Source of the DNA: Gnetum montanum
Taxonomy: Eukaryota > Streptophyta > Gnetopsida > Gnetales > Gnetaceae
NCBI GenBank assembly: GCA_015680685.1
Contig: MNCI01025042.1
Span: 828,649-878,280 of the forward strand
Length of the DNA stretch: 49,632 bases
Direction: 5' to 3'
Shown: positions 1 to 11,518 of the stretch, piece by piece
How positions within the stretch are numbered: the stretch's first letter is position 1
Layout of the letters: every line of letters starts with the position of its first letter
Program-made: the position numbers and the translations under genes
Notes under the pieces: generated by a model
Told to the model about the DNA's origin: nothing
Database searches by the model: none
Seen by the model: the letters and a program-made list of their open reading frames with translations, nothing else

Positions 1-1010
1 ATAATCATAACCATACTCTTTCCCATTATGAATATCATCCAAAAGGATAAAGCACATTAAGACTATTATAATATTCTAATAGGATGACCAAGATTATAAA
101 AGCAACTCGTCCCTTTGTAGAAAAAGCCAATATTGTTTAATTGCATCCATACCATAGTCATTAATATTAATTTCTATTCAAATAAATCACCAAGTAACAT
201 AAAAATTTTCAAAGAGATCCATATGGATGGAAACAATATTATTAATTCTTTACAACCTTTCAAAATAAAAATACAAGTACTTCTTGCTTCAAGAAAGTGC
301 ATACAAACAAGAGTGATGTAAGTACTTAAGTAAACATATAGAAACGACATGAGATAATATCATAAGTAGAGTAATCTGATGAAAAGATAAAATTAAATAT
401 CAAATTTTTATGTTGTCTTCAATTCATTAAGATCTGGCCTTTTTAGTTAAAAAAAAGAGGTTAGAAAGAACCAATCACAACTAATCCAAACATGACAAAA
501 AAATTTTGTAATTAATGTCTAAGAAAAAAAACTTAAATACCAAAGGCTAAAGATTGATAATATAGAATTAGTGTGAAACAAATATTGTCAATATTAAATA
601 GATCTCTTAGCATAATTTTCTAAGAGTTGAAAATATTAAATGAGATAGGAACTCCCCCTTTTCGAAACTCAATTTTTGAGGATGAAATAACTTGTCTTTT
701 TGAATCAATAAAATCATAAGGTAAACCGATATGTCATGATTCTATCAATACTACACTCTTATGAAAGCATCAAGAAGGTACTCATTTGGCAAGATAGAAA
801 GAATATGCTTGTAATAATTGTTGTGAAGAAGGACCAATACTAAATCCAAAAATAAGTGAATGTCCAAAAATATCCAACAAGATTTTTTAATAGATTTCAA
901 ATAATAACCAAAATATATCACATGGTAAAATGTTTGTAATATATCTTAACCAAGATTTAATTCTTCTTTTACGTTGGATGTTGTACATGCCCTTGCATGA
1001 CATGAATCCT
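1..1010. other. AT-rich DNA without recognised features
   Basis: This stretch is strongly AT-rich with short homopolymer runs. No ORF in it resembles a known protein, and I see no repeat boundary or RNA gene. It probably belongs to old repeat or intergenic DNA to the left of element A. Confidence 0.5.
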
Positions 1011-1584
1011 TGCTCATATTGGAAAGTGATATTTTGATGGTTGAGTGTCTTCTAAGTAGAAGTCCTCAAAAACTTCCCTTACAAAGGTGACCTCCAAGAT
1101 GATGACAAATAATGAGGAGCAAGCTCCCCCTACACATATGTAGCTCTTGTTGGATTTTAAGATCATTTTGTATTTTTCAAGGAAATAAACATTGTAAATC
1201 ACCAAAGAACTACAACTACAAGTTAGCATTAGGATCATATGGATGGTATATTCAAGGTTGTGTCTACTTATCACTTATCGCAACAAAATACTCAAAAGGT
1301 CACGAGCTTAGAAACAAATTGGCATTCCAAAAGGCATTTCTGATCCCCCCAAGCCCATTTTCTTATGAAGGCCCTGGGGATTTGTGGGTTGAGGAACTAT
1401 TGTGCAATAGATCTCCTTCAATTTTTTCTAGCAATTGAATTTTCTGATTGCAAAAGTTTTTCTTAGCACTAGAAGGAGGGCCTCCACCTAAATTCTGTGA
1501 GCAGATTTGTTCTTCTTCATTATCAATGTTTCCATTTGCAAGTTTTTCTTTGATTTCTCATAGTCAAGACTTTAAAGAACCAAT

Positions 1585-2490
1585 GCTAGTCTTCCCCCTT
1601 TATGACCAAAATTGCAGCATGGAATTTGTAGGTGGTTGGGTGGTGGCTTTTCACAGGAATTGCTGTGAATTTTTTTAGTTCCAAAGCCAACATTGAAACC
1701 TTTCCCCACTTTTCCCTTTTGCTACCAATTTTTCTAGCTTTCAAAGTAGGTGGTGCAATCCTTCTAGAAATTGCCAAACTTCCTGAAGTTAGCTTCCCCC
1801 CATTTTTTCCAAGTTAAGAAAATTGGCAACCTACCAACAATAAGTTCTTAGTGGGAAATACCAACACTCCACTTTGATTTTTCAGCTTTTTCCCCTATCA
1901 ATTTTGGGTTAGGAGGTGTGAGATTCTCATTATCTCACTCTCCTTCTTTCCCCCCTTGCCATACCCAATGTAGAAGTAGTTGGGAAGGCCAATGTGGGAG
2001 AGGCTTAATAGCAACTTCTCCAAAGCCAACATTGCAACTTGAAAACCTTTTACCATATTTTTGTGGCCAAAACGTCTAGAAGATTAGTGCTACCCCTTCC
2101 CCCATTATGACCAAAACTATAGTGTGGAAGTTATAGGTGGTTGGGTGGTGGCTTTTCACAGCAACTACTACTGTGAATTCTTTTAGCTCTAAAGCTAGCA
2201 TTGAAACCTTTTTCCTTTTATTTTTGTTGAAAATTTCAATATTTTTCAACTTCTAAATTTGGTGGTGTAGTCCTTCTAGGAATTACCAAACTTCTAGAAG
2301 TTAACTTCCCCTCATTTTTCCAAGCTAAGAAAATTGGCAGCCTGCCAAAACCAAGTTTCAATGAAAAAACCCAGCTTTTCACTTTGATTTTTATCCTTCT
2401 CCACATCAACATTGGATAGAAGGGGTGAGATTTCCATTATCTCATCTCCATTTCCTTTTCCCTTGTCATACTTAGTGTAGAGGTAGTTGG
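1585..2490. repeat. Tandem duplication, two diverged units of about 500 bp
   Basis: Two successive segments match along their length: about 1,585-1,990 and about 2,090-2,490. Shared landmarks in order are a stretch reading TTATGACCAAAA, a GGTGGTTGGGTGGTGGC block, a TGCTGTGAATT-like block, and an AAGAAAATTGGCA block. The offset is close to 503 bp. The units differ by many substitutions and small indels, so the duplication is old. It lies upstream of the gag of element A and could be part of A's untranslated leader or LTR. I found no matching copy elsewhere in the window, so it cannot be named an LTR. Short ORFs here are not convincing genes. Confidence 0.6.
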
Positions 2491-2643
2491 CAGCCTAGTT
2501 ACCAAACTTTTTAGATTTCCATTTTTGGTAAAGAGGTAAACCCCCCTTACCCCACTTACTAATTTTAGTAAGTACTTCATTTTTCAGAATTTTTGTTTTC
2601 TTTAAATTTTTTTGAATTCCATTTTCTATAATTTACTTCTATT

Positions 2644-3006
2644 TTATGATTTATAGCCTTGTTTTAAGCCATTCTCAACACCATAGCCATGTCTTTCTAG
2701 CAATCTACCAAGTTGCCCCTCACCTTCACTAGCGAAGGTCCTAGCCAACAAGCCATGAAGGTATATGACCCAAAAGATCCTACTGTCATTTAATGTAGGC
2801 AATATTTGAGGGTCAGAGTGAACAGTCTTAATTTTGTGGTCATAAATGAAGACCAATATAACTTCATTTATGCCAAAATATAGGTTGGCATGCTTATTCA
2901 ACATTTGGAAGTAGAAGCCAAAAGGGAGTTTGAACTTATCCACTATAATGGTAAGGGGTACATCCCTTCCCGTTTGCCAATATACCTCTATCAAATATCT
3001 ATGCAA
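2644..3006 (-). CDS. Unrecognised 120-residue antisense ORF upstream of gag A
   Basis: An uninterrupted reading frame of 120 codons on the minus strand, in a region where most frames are broken. The composition looks protein-like: hydrophobic and aromatic residues are spread evenly (for example FKLPFGFYFQML, then ILVFIYDHKIK), followed by a charged C-terminal tail. Just inside the apparent start is a possible splice acceptor (TTGCATAG), so this may be an internal exon rather than a whole gene. It runs opposite to A's gag, whose start lies just beyond its 5' end. I do not recognise the family. It could be a captured host-gene exon, an antisense ORF of a Tat-type element, or chance. Confidence 0.35.
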   Translation of the reverse strand: MHRYLIEVYWQTGRDVPLTIIVDKFKLPFGFYFQMLNKHANLYFGINEVILVFIYDHKIKTVHSDPQILPTLNDSRIFWVIYLHGLLARTFASEGEGQLGRLLERHGYGVENGLKQGYKS

Positions 3007-3029
3007 GTATACTAGCTAAATTAATTGAG

Positions 3030-5400
3030 ATGGAGGAAGAGGATGAAAAACATAGCTTTGAGGAACAATAGGAAGAGGAGGATGAATTTAGGATAGAATC
3101 TAAGCTTGAAAACATCTTGGGGGGATTATTCCAACAAGCAACCCCCAAGGCCACAGAGGCCTTCTCCCATGCCTTTGTTTTCTTCATGGGCATGATGCTA
3201 CCATATTTCGCAACTAACCCCACACTCATCATAGCCATGCATAAAACTCAATCGATGATGCAAACTATGATCCATAACCCATCCATGCAATTTTTCATAT
3301 GGCCTCAATCTATGCAACCATCAAAGGTGGTTTTTACCACCACAAATACATTAACTACTCATGTGGGGTCCACCATGGGACCCCAAGAAACTTAGGGATC
3401 ACACATCCAATTTGTCCCATTTGTGCCTTAGGTACCAGCATAAACATCCTTTTCCTTGTTTGGTCCACAAGCCACAACCATAACACAACCTCTTTCTTTT
3501 GTTTTACAGCCCATAGCGAGGCCACAAGTCTCACAACAAATACCACAACCTTATGTACATATCCCATAACTACTAGGGCCACCACAAGGCCTGGATTAAG
3601 CCTTTTAGATGATCCAGGATCTAATGGAGGAGTTGAAGAGGTTTAAACCCTCTACCTGATAGATTGTTAAGATTATGGATTTCTACCAAGATGAACCCAT
3701 GAGTCCTGTAATTCCATCCTTAACACTTTGTCCTGGTGTCCCTATTTCCCAATTTAGCAAATATAAGGGAGAAGGTCATCCCAATGCTCACCTTATTAAC
3801 TTTTGATCCAAATTTTTACTCTTGCAACCATGGCCTCATACAATCATGAGGATTTTCCTTATGTGTTTGACTAGGAAAGCACTTAATTGGTACTGTGCAT
3901 TACCTAGAGGATCCATATCCTCTTTGAAGGACTTAGTATCCCATTTCTTCAATGACTTCAAGTATAAATTGAAGTTGACACAATGCTTGACCAACTCATG
4001 AAGGTCAAACAAGGATCCTTAGAACCCATACAAAAGTTCATCTAGAGATGGAATGGACTACTTAACAAAATACTAGAGCCCATAGCCAAAGCCCATCTTT
4101 TAGCCATATTTAAGGGGGTAGTGAATGACTTTATTAAGTAAAAAATATACTACCTTGATCTACAGTTTCTTAGCCAAGTGTTCTTAGAAATCAAGAACAT
4201 AGGAGATGCTGTGGAGGCCAGTCATGATCTAGCCTATGTAGCATACAAGAATCAACATGCATGGATAGATAAAGAAAAGAGTACATAGAACAACATGATC
4301 ATAGCAATGGTTACAAAGGAAATAAAGACTATGAACTAGGGGCCAAGGGCCAATCCACCTAAGCCCTTACTAATGACCACAATAACCAAACATCAACCTC
4401 TAGGTGCACTACATCAACAACAACCAAACCCAATTTCAAAAGGAAGGACAGGTCAAAATACACTACCTTACCTATGAAGCCATCCAAGTTACTAAAACAA
4501 CTATTAAAAAGTAAGTGCATGCAACACAAAAAAATGACAGAAGTCACTCAAAAGAAACACAAGAGGCTATGCTAAATAGCCAAGGACCTCACTTGGGTAC
4601 ACTACCTTACCTATGAAGCCATCCAAGTTACTAAATCAACTATTAAAAAGTAAGTGCATGCAACACAAAAAAATGACAAAAGTCACTCAAAAGAAACACA
4701 AGAGGCTATGCTAAATAGCCAAGGACCCCACTTGGCTAAGGAAGGATGATCCTTAGTTGCCTAGATACTTCAAACTAGATTGCTTTTGTCATTATCATCA
4801 ACTATCTGGTCATGACACAAACTTTTGCCTTACGCTAAAGGATCACCTGCAAAGGATGATAGATAAGGGGGAGCTGGTCTCAGATGCTTCTGATCTGATT
4901 TGGCCATAAAACCAGTCGATGTAGGTATACAAAGACCTATTGAATGCTAATGATAGCCCGAATGTTATTTTAGCATTCAACATTGATGATGATAGGAGAC
5001 TTGCAAGAGAACCATTCATGATTTAAGTACCCCTCTATGATGAAAGGGCTTCTTCAGCTTTCCACTACTCAAGATCCCCTTTGTCATAAGAGTACCATCA
5101 CAAGGTCCTCTAAGAAAACCTTTTGTTATCAAGATCCCCTAGCACAACATAGCCTAAGTAGCTATAGCCCAAACAGTTATGCAATAACATCCTATGGTGT
5201 CCAATGCTACTACCTCTTCTTCATAACCAACAATTGATAACTAGAAGATCTTAAAAAAGAAGTGTAAGTAAAAGCCCAACAACAAAGGGGATAAGAAAAT
5301 TAAGGCATGAAAGAAAGTAGGCCCACAAAATCTGACTTCCATATCAATTATACCCATGACCTCCTCTACCCAACCTGCTCCAACCAACAAGCCATAGGAG
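3030..5400 (+). pseudogene. gag: Tat-like Ty3/gypsy gag, broken (element A)
   Basis: Gag forms the retrotransposon particle and binds its RNA. The frame can be followed from an ATG at 3,030 (MEEEDEKHSF) through several stops and frameshifts. The retrotransposon gag domain lies at about 3,690-4,350. It contains the Tat-style block LNWYCALPRGSISSLKDL, corresponding to the usual W-F/Y-x-x-L-P-P-G-S-I. At 4,778-4,829 a zinc-knuckle-like motif reads DCFCHYHQLSGHDTNFC, followed by LKDHLQRMIDKGEL, which is typical of Tat gag C-termini. Homologous segments occur on the minus strand in B-prime and B. A 139-bp tandem duplication at 4,459-4,736 interrupts the frame. Protease follows. Clearly non-functional. 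Confidence 0.85.
4459..4736 (+). repeat. 139-bp tandem duplication inside gag A
   Basis: Two head-to-tail units, 4,459-4,597 and 4,598-4,736, differ at only about three or four positions. Each starts TACACTACCTTACC and ends near CAAGGACCYCACTTGG. A unit of 139 bp is not a multiple of three, so the duplication adds a frameshift. Its high internal identity contrasts with the heavy decay of the surrounding gag, so it arose long after the element died. Confidence 0.9.
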
Positions 5401-5559
5401 GATACCAAAGCCCATAACTAGAACAATGATGAAAATCCCCAACAACTATAACTGAAAACTAAAGTTCACATTTTGGGATGCATGGAAGAATTATAGCACA
5501 AATAAGGTGACAAGATCATCATTAATGATAAAAAATTCCTTGGTGTAATAGACCAAGTT

Positions 5560-6420
5560 AGGTAGTCCCTCAAGTTGAAATATACAACTCTAAACTTGTA
5601 TGACTTGATCATGACTTCTGCAACACATCATGAGGAATTAGTCAAACTATTAACATCCATCCCCATTAGTGAAGACATTCCTACTAACGAGAAAGCCATT
5701 CATGTAGTTATTATTCCTTCTTCTCCAAGGGAGAAGTTATCACACTTAACATTTCATGATAGAAAAATTAAGATTGATCCCAAAAATGGTGAAGCAACTA
5801 CAACCCCTCTATTCATAACCATATTCATAGGATAGTTTAAAGTACATCAGGTGCATGTTTGATGATGGAGTCGTAACCAATTTCATCACATGCACCATCA
5901 TTGAATGTTTAGGCTTAACTAAGTAGATACAACCTAAAACCACTACAACTCTTAAGTCTTTCAATGGATTAAGAGTTGTCATCAAGGGGTCTATCTCCTT
6001 GGATTTTGTAGCTAGGGAGAAATTCCCCATAACCACTAATTTCTTGATGGTAGAGGAGACACCAAGGATTAACCTTATCCTAGTAAGATCTTGGTTGGCT
6101 CAATTATGAGTCGTGTCCTCTTCCATACATTAAGAAATTCACCTTCCTTACAAAAGAGATGAGATTATCATTCATGCTAATAATGTGGTTCCCCTAGCTA
6201 TTAAAAATGTAAACATAGATTAGGGGTTCGAAGTGGAGCTTCAAGAAGAAGCTCCTAGCCATGAAATCCAACAATCCAAAAGAGAGCAATGATCCGACAA
6301 TGACAATGATAAGTAACAGGATGTATTATGGGATGAAATCCCTTTTAACATTGTAAGAAAAGGGGATGGAAAATGTAAGCTTATGTAGAGTAGGCCTTAC
6401 TCACTTCCTGATATTGCAAT
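5560..6420 (+). pseudogene. pro: Tat-like aspartic protease region, broken (element A)
   Basis: The protease would cleave the Gag-Pol polyprotein. The region begins near 5,575. It includes a conserved lead-in (KIDPKNGEATTTPLFITIFIG), then a stop and frameshift, then DDGVVTNFITCTIIECLGL, which aligns with the plant Tat protease active-site region (usually LIDNGSA-N followed by LGL). Further on, INLILVRSWLAQL and a SSSIH block match the C-terminal ILGRPWL-SSLHQ signature. The same order of motifs appears on the minus strand at 42,640-43,260 and 26,280-27,050. The active-site Ser/Thr is not preserved and several stops are present. It follows gag directly, as in other Ty3/gypsy elements. Confidence 0.75.
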
Positions 6421-6479
6421 TCTACATAGGTGAAGTTCACCTTAACCTTCCATGCCCCTATGACTAGATGCACTGATAT

Positions 6480-6655
6480 CCATGTAGCCTTACTTTTCTA
6501 TTCTAGTTTATTATATCTTTTTATGAATTTTTTGTTTTACACTTTATGCAAGTAGCCTAAGTTCATTTGCATTTTAATATATTTTTTACAACCTTTTTTT
6601 TATTTTTACTTATGTTATAAACATTGAAAAGCCTTATAAATATACTTCTTTTAAA
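6480..6655. other. T-rich spacer after protease A
   Basis: AT-rich, pyrimidine-rich DNA between the end of the protease homology and the first repeat array. Nothing else is recognisable in it. Confidence 0.4.
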
Positions 6656-6659
6656 TAAC

Positions 6660-6885
6660 TAGTATGTTAAGACCTTAAAATAGCATCATGGCCTACCATG
6701 GCCTTAAAATGACAAAGATAATCATACAATAGGGTTTGTTATGGCCTTAAATTGGTGACATCATAGTCCATTGAGACTCTAAGCTGGTGTTGCTGTCTAC
6801 TAAGATATTGAACTGGCATTATGACCCTTCATGATCTTAAACTAGCAAAACTATATAACCTGTGCCTAGGATGGACTAAAGCTAG
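6660..6885 (+). repeat. Short array of ~35-bp repeat, copy 1 of element A
   Basis: Successive degenerate units carry the core GGCCTTAAAMTRGC and a CATxATGGCCTAC-like arm. Examples begin near 6,668, 6,700, 6,740, 6,780 and 6,830. This is the reverse complement of the plus-strand core (TAGTTTAAGGCCAT) at 24,715-25,950 and 41,757-42,370. Since gag A is on the plus strand and gag B and B-prime are on the minus strand, the repeat has the same orientation relative to gag-pro in all three elements. Confidence 0.7.
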
Positions 6886-7213
6886 AAAATTTTCTTTTAT
6901 TATTATATCTCTCTTTGGTTAACCTATTATCGCATCGATTAGCTATTTAATGTTATAACCAAAATGTCAACATAGCCATTCTCAATGTTCACAACATTTA
7001 CAATGTTTACTACAACTATAGATACATATGGCTAAAAATAAAATAAAAATTTAAATTCAAAGTTAAAATGTAAATAAAATACATAAGCCATGGCCACACT
7101 ATGTGGAAATAATGTCAAAGAATAACAATCATTTATAACATAGTATTGGATAATCATAGCCGTTAACATGAAAATAAAGATAAATAGCCAACAAGCTAAG
7201 CTGATGGAGGTTG

Positions 7214-7287
7214 CTATGTAGCATCTAGAGGAGGAAGTGGTGGGTCATTCTCACCCTATTTTTGGGGCTGCCAATGTATCTTGAGGT
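7214..7287 (-). pseudogene. Candidate terminal exon (E8) of the antisense gene relic
   Basis: On the minus strand a pyrimidine-rich TTTTAG acceptor precedes a short frame ending ENDPPLPPLDAT and a TAG stop at 7,214. One in-frame stop is present. It is the weakest of the eight proposed exons and rests on the acceptor and on position just after E7. Confidence 0.35.
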
Positions 7288-7389
7288 CTAAAATGCAACA
7301 ACATATATCCAATTAACAACCCATAGCCAAAATCAAAACAATAAGTTAGAAACTAAAACATAAAACACATATAACATATGGAGATTTTG

Positions 7390-8199
7390 GCTCTATGACT
7401 TCCAAGGGTAGAAGTGGAAGGCCTTCCTCCAAATGATTGAGGATCTAGTCCTTTGTCATGTTACCCTAGAAAACATCCCCAAGATCAATGCTAGAGAAGA
7501 TGTTGGTCCTATCTATAGGAGTCCACGTAGGAGGCTCCTAGGTACTAGCAACTGTAGAGATCTCACCTACAGTAGTGGTAATCTAAGTAGTAGGGGATTA
7601 CTTCACCATGAGAGTACTTTCAAAAAGCTGATAAGCACTTTCCACCTACATCACCTAGATGAACATCTCTCTTTTGTAACATTCAACCGACTCCTCCTTG
7701 AGGCACTTAAGGTAGGCCTCATGATCTATCTTTTATTGTCTCTTGTGGGCCTTTTATTTCTAATCTCAATCTTAGATCCAAGCCCAGTGATGCTTCTAGT
7801 CCTCAGCCTTTTGGAACATGAGGTTGATTTGTATACATTATTCTACCATCTCCCATAGGATCACTAGTTTTTCCTAAATGACATGCCAGTAGTAGGCCCA
7901 TGTAATCTCCCTAGTCCACAATTTCCCTGAGTTGGTCACTTGGGCATCCACAAAGGCGTTGCGGTCTCAAATATTTGTAATCATCTCCTCTTACCATTGC
8001 ATCTTTTTCATTAAGGTCATAACTTCCTTCCATATGGATTCATTGGACCTCTGTAGCTCCCATGAATTTTTTGTGTATAATATTGTTAGATCAGTTGTAG
8101 TCTTGTACAACTTCAAGGGTACAATAGATAGGTTAGAGGGAAGCTTAGGTAAGAAGTCTATCTCCATGTCTCTGCTAGGATCCCCCTCCATAGAAGGCA
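7390..8199 (-). pseudogene. Exon E7 of the antisense gene relic
   Basis: This exon starts after a TTGTTTAG acceptor, at 8,199. The frame reads LPSMEGDPSRDMEIDFLP and continues as protein-like sequence for over 60 codons before the first stop. Recognisable coding then continues past stops (for example DRNAFVDAQVTNSGKLWT). The E6/E7 junction keeps the reading frame: E6 ends with one base and E7 supplies two. The 3' limit near 7,390 is approximate. The plus-strand ORFs that overlap it are shadows. Family not recognised. Confidence 0.5.
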
Positions 8200-8298
8200 C
8201 TAAACAAGCATAAAATACAACTATAAGCATAATGCATAACTTAAGATAGCCATAATGCAAGCATAGCCTACAACTAAAGCTTAAAACAAAATCCTTAC

Positions 8299-8436
8299 AT
8301 ATCTTGAGTGCAACCTGATGCAACTGATCAATAATGTCCTTTGTCATCTCATGCATGAACTCCACTTTTTTGGGAGTCTCTACACATGGTTTCACATAAA
8401 ACTTAGGGATGGAAGCTTGCATTGGTGACTCAGGAA
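8299..8436 (-). pseudogene. Exon E6 of the antisense gene relic
   Basis: A 138-bp open exon lies between an ATGGTAG acceptor and an ATATGTAAGG donor. It begins PESPMQASIPKFYVKP and ends near LHQVALKI, with no internal stop. The phases at both ends match the neighbouring exons E5 and E7. That is good evidence that these are real splice junctions and not chance ORFs. Confidence 0.55.
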
Positions 8437-8526
8437 CTACCATAAGCATAACAATCATCAAAAGGTTAGGATGAAAACCAAAGATAAATAATAAGATATA
8501 ATGAAAATATTAAGGCATGTGCTTAC

Positions 8527-8721
8527 TTGGCTCTTCCTTCTCTTCTTCCTTTGGAATGATGATTGAGGATGTACCCAATACCAGCTCACCAAATAAGGCA
8601 TTTGGATCATTTATATCTATGTTGGAAAACCCTACAAACTTAGGTTGCTTTAGGAGTGCCCATTCTACACATCTTTTTTTTGCCTCCATGGTAGCTTGGG
8701 ATGCCATGGCTTGATTCTTGT
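8527..8721 (-). pseudogene. Exon E5 of the antisense gene relic
   Basis: A 195-bp open exon lies between a GATTGTAG acceptor and a CCAAGTAAGC donor. It encodes DKNQAMASQATMEAKKRC near its start and ends in an acidic KEEEKEEP tail. The single base left at its end plus the two bases opening E6 restore an intact codon. No stop occurs inside. The E4/E5 junction appears one base out of phase, which fits an indel in E4. Confidence 0.55.
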
Positions 8722-8898
8722 CTACAATCATAGCACATAAAAAATCAGTTAATACATGAAACCATAAATTGGCCATAAACTTTGAAACATAAAACAACCA
8801 AACTTAAACAAAGCATACATGTAACTACCTACTACAATGGCTTAAGCTTGAACTTAAGCTTCTTCAAGTAAGGTTGGTTTGATGCTGATGGTACTTAC

Positions 8899-9540
8899 TC
8901 CATAGGCCTCGTAAGTTTCTTTCTAGCTACCCCTTTGGCCTCCCTACGTAGTTGTTTGGCCTCCAAGATGCTCACTGGGAATGTGAGAGGCTTCTCATCA
9001 TCTATGCTATCATGAGACTCATACTACCTACCATTAAGATCCTTAGTGATAATGAATAACGTACCATCCATTCCCTCTGGTGGGTTCTAGGACTACACCA
9101 TTGGATAAATGTGCTTTATCCAATGCCTAGAAAGTTGGCTTGGGTCTTGGGGAAGCCATCATCCATTCTTGTACACCATTAGAAATTCCACAAACCTCTT
9201 TAAATAACCCACAAAAAATGCAAAGTGCATATGGATTATTGTAGAGGTGTCTACATGGAATCTAAGGATCTCCTTTATAAGCCTAGTAGGAAAAGTAGCC
9301 ACATAGTTAAATTGGGAGCCATCCATCAAGACCATCTTAAAATTCACCCCTACGTAATGCCAATCATGTTCTTTTGCGATAATAGTTTAGGAAATGCATG
9401 AGAACTAAACAAAGGATATGATCCCTATGCGTTAGGATTCATGAAGCCATCCATGGAAATTCTAGAGTGGCCCATGTTGGCACCAAGCCACTCCAAAACT
9501 TCCTCATGATGGCCCAATTCCTTAACTATCTTGGTGGGAA
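8899..9540 (-). pseudogene. Exon E4 of the antisense gene relic
   Basis: The exon opens after a CATCAACAAG acceptor at 9,540 with PTKIVKELGHHEEVLEWLGA. It passes through frameshifts and stops (a clean middle block is FPTRLIKEILRFHVD). It ends in a basic stretch (EAKQLRREAKGVARKKLTRP) at a consensus GTAAGT donor at 8,898-8,893. Its first two bases complete the single base left by E3, so the E3/E4 junction keeps frame across a 2.3-kb intron. The product is unknown; the charged helical segment near the end could be a coiled coil. Confidence 0.5.
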
Positions 9541-9541
9541 C

Positions 9542-11045
9542 TTGTTGATGCACAAAATTTGGATGCATCAACATTGGGAAAGAAAACTTATTTTAGGAGA
9601 CTTGCCTGTATGGATATGGAAAACCAAGAATAGTTTCAGATAGAGAGGGCCATGTGACATTTTAAAATAATAAATCAAACTAGAAAATTAGGGAATTTGA
9701 AAAAATATTTTTGAAATTCAAGAATACAATAGGTAACTAAAATGAATAAAATTTCCCTAATCCCCCACTACTGCCACTGGTCCATCACTGCCAAGAGTGA
9801 CCACTACTAGGTAGGAGAACATTGACCATTTTTAAAGAGGAAGAGAGAGAGATGCCAAAGAAAAGAGAATCCTACTACAGTCACCGCAATGTTACTTTGC
9901 CAATAACAGGGCTACTATTGAGGTGCTATTGTTGGCATGTCTACGTTGGGCCACAATGGAGAGAGAAAGATGCACTACGTTGAGGGACCACCTACCACAT
10001 GTTTTTGAGAGTGGTTGTTGCCAATACCCACACTTGTAGTTGTAATGCCACTGCTACGTGCCTACACTATTGCCTGCTGTGAGAGGGGAGGCTAAGAGAT
10101 CCATTCCCAAAATTGAGATTACACTACCATGTGATGCATAAAGTTGCTATTATTTCTGTTGCACTGGCACCTGCCATCAACTAGGAAGGGAGGAGAGAGA
10201 GAGAGGGATGTTGTAGTTGTGTGTGCGGTTGATACACGACCACTACTATTAGGGCCTACCATCTACCACCACCACATGCTATGTGAGCCACTTCTTGAGA
10301 CCCTGACTTGTTGCAATTACCCCCACATACACATCGTCTACCATGTCCTAGGTGCTACCAGAAAGAAAAAGAGACTAGAGGCTCTAGTCCTAGATGCTAG
10401 GGAGGCTCGATGTAGACTTAAGAAGAGAGAAATCATTGTCTACTCATTTTTCCTTTCCCCTGGAACTAGCACATTGTTGTCCATGTGTTGGATGTTTGAC
10501 ATCTATTGGGAGACTGATGATTTCCTCCCTAAAAAAGGAAATAAAATGGAAATCCCTGCCCTTTTTTTGTGCACCTACAACTACCCAGCCTTTATAGTAG
10601 TGCTCGGCTAGAGGTAATGAATGTTCATGTCTTTGTAATGGTCACACCACCTTGAAAAGAAAACTCCCACCATCCTATGTTAGTTGCAGTGCCACTGTAA
10701 TGCCCATGCTCTCCACCATCTTGATGGTCAAAGTCTCCTGCCTAGCTGTGGACACCACTGGTAGTGATGGATCGACAACGGTAGTGGGGGACTAGGGAAA
10801 ATTTATTTATTTTTAGTAAACTATTATATTTTCATCAAGTCTTGGAATTCAAGATTTTTGTTCATTTTAAATTCCGCAACTTTCAATTTAATTTACCCTT
10901 TTTTTGCAACATCGCATGGCCCTATTTGGCTGAGACTATTCCTGGGCTTTCATATCCATATAGGAGGTGTCCTAGGCAATAGTCTCCTCAAATGAGTTTT
11001 ATTTTTTGGTGTTGGTGTATCCAAATTTTATCCATCAATATAACC
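9542..11045. repeat. Fold-back (inverted repeat) with ~300-bp arms
   Basis: The left arm, about 9,542-9,850, is the reverse complement of about 10,735-11,045. Landmarks at the outer ends are GATGCATCCAAATTTTGTGCA versus GGTGTATCCAAATTTTATCC. Inside them are a CCATATCCAT block, a CACATGGCCCT block, a GTAGTGGGGGA block and a GTGATGGA block, all in the expected inverted order. The arms have diverged considerably. The loop of about 880 bp holds a 155-codon plus-strand ORF (10,144-10,611) that looks like chance. The whole structure lies within intron 3 of the antisense gene relic. Confidence 0.7.
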
Positions 11046-11518
11046 TTTGACCCATCAGCATGGAAACAAAGCAAGTTGTAAAAAAGACCCTCATCAATGT
11101 CTATGTTAATCTTAACATCCAAAATGATGATGCTACTAGCAATGACGGATTGGCAACAGTAGTGGGGACTACGGAAATTTTATTTATTTTTAGTAAACTA
11201 TTGTATTTTCATAAATTCTTGGAATTCAAGATCATTTTTCATTTTAAATTCCCCAACTTTCAATTTAATTTACCCTCTTATTGTAATGTCGCATGGCCCT
11301 CTCTGGTTGAGACTATTCATAGGTTTTTGTACCCATACATGAGGTGCCCTAGGCAATAGTCTCCTCAAATGAGTTTTCTTTCCTAGTGTTGGTGTATCCA
11401 AATTTTATGCATCAATAGAACCTTTGACCCATCAATAGGGAAACCAAAAAAATTGCAAAAAAGGCCCTCATCATTTTCTGTTAATCTTAACATAAAAAAT
11501 GATGATGCTAAAACAACA
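10763..11518 (+). repeat. Direct duplication of ~378 bp
   Basis: Unit 1 (about 10,763-11,141) and unit 2 (about 11,142-11,518) match throughout. Both carry TTTATTTTTAGTAAACTATT, CTTGGAATTCAAGAT, TAGTCTCCTCAAATGAGTTT and AATGATGATGCTA in the same order. Unit 1 includes the right arm of the fold-back, so the duplication gives a third, direct copy of that arm. Confidence 0.8.

Noticed and set aside
7433-7858. 141-codon plus-strand ORF as a gene
   Set aside because: It is the shadow of exon E7 of the minus-strand gene relic, which has splice-phase support.
10144-10611. 155-codon plus-strand ORF as a gene
   Set aside because: It lies in the loop of the fold-back repeat, has low-complexity segments (RKGGERERD, Leu/His runs) and no family resemblance. 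Chance is the simplest explanation.
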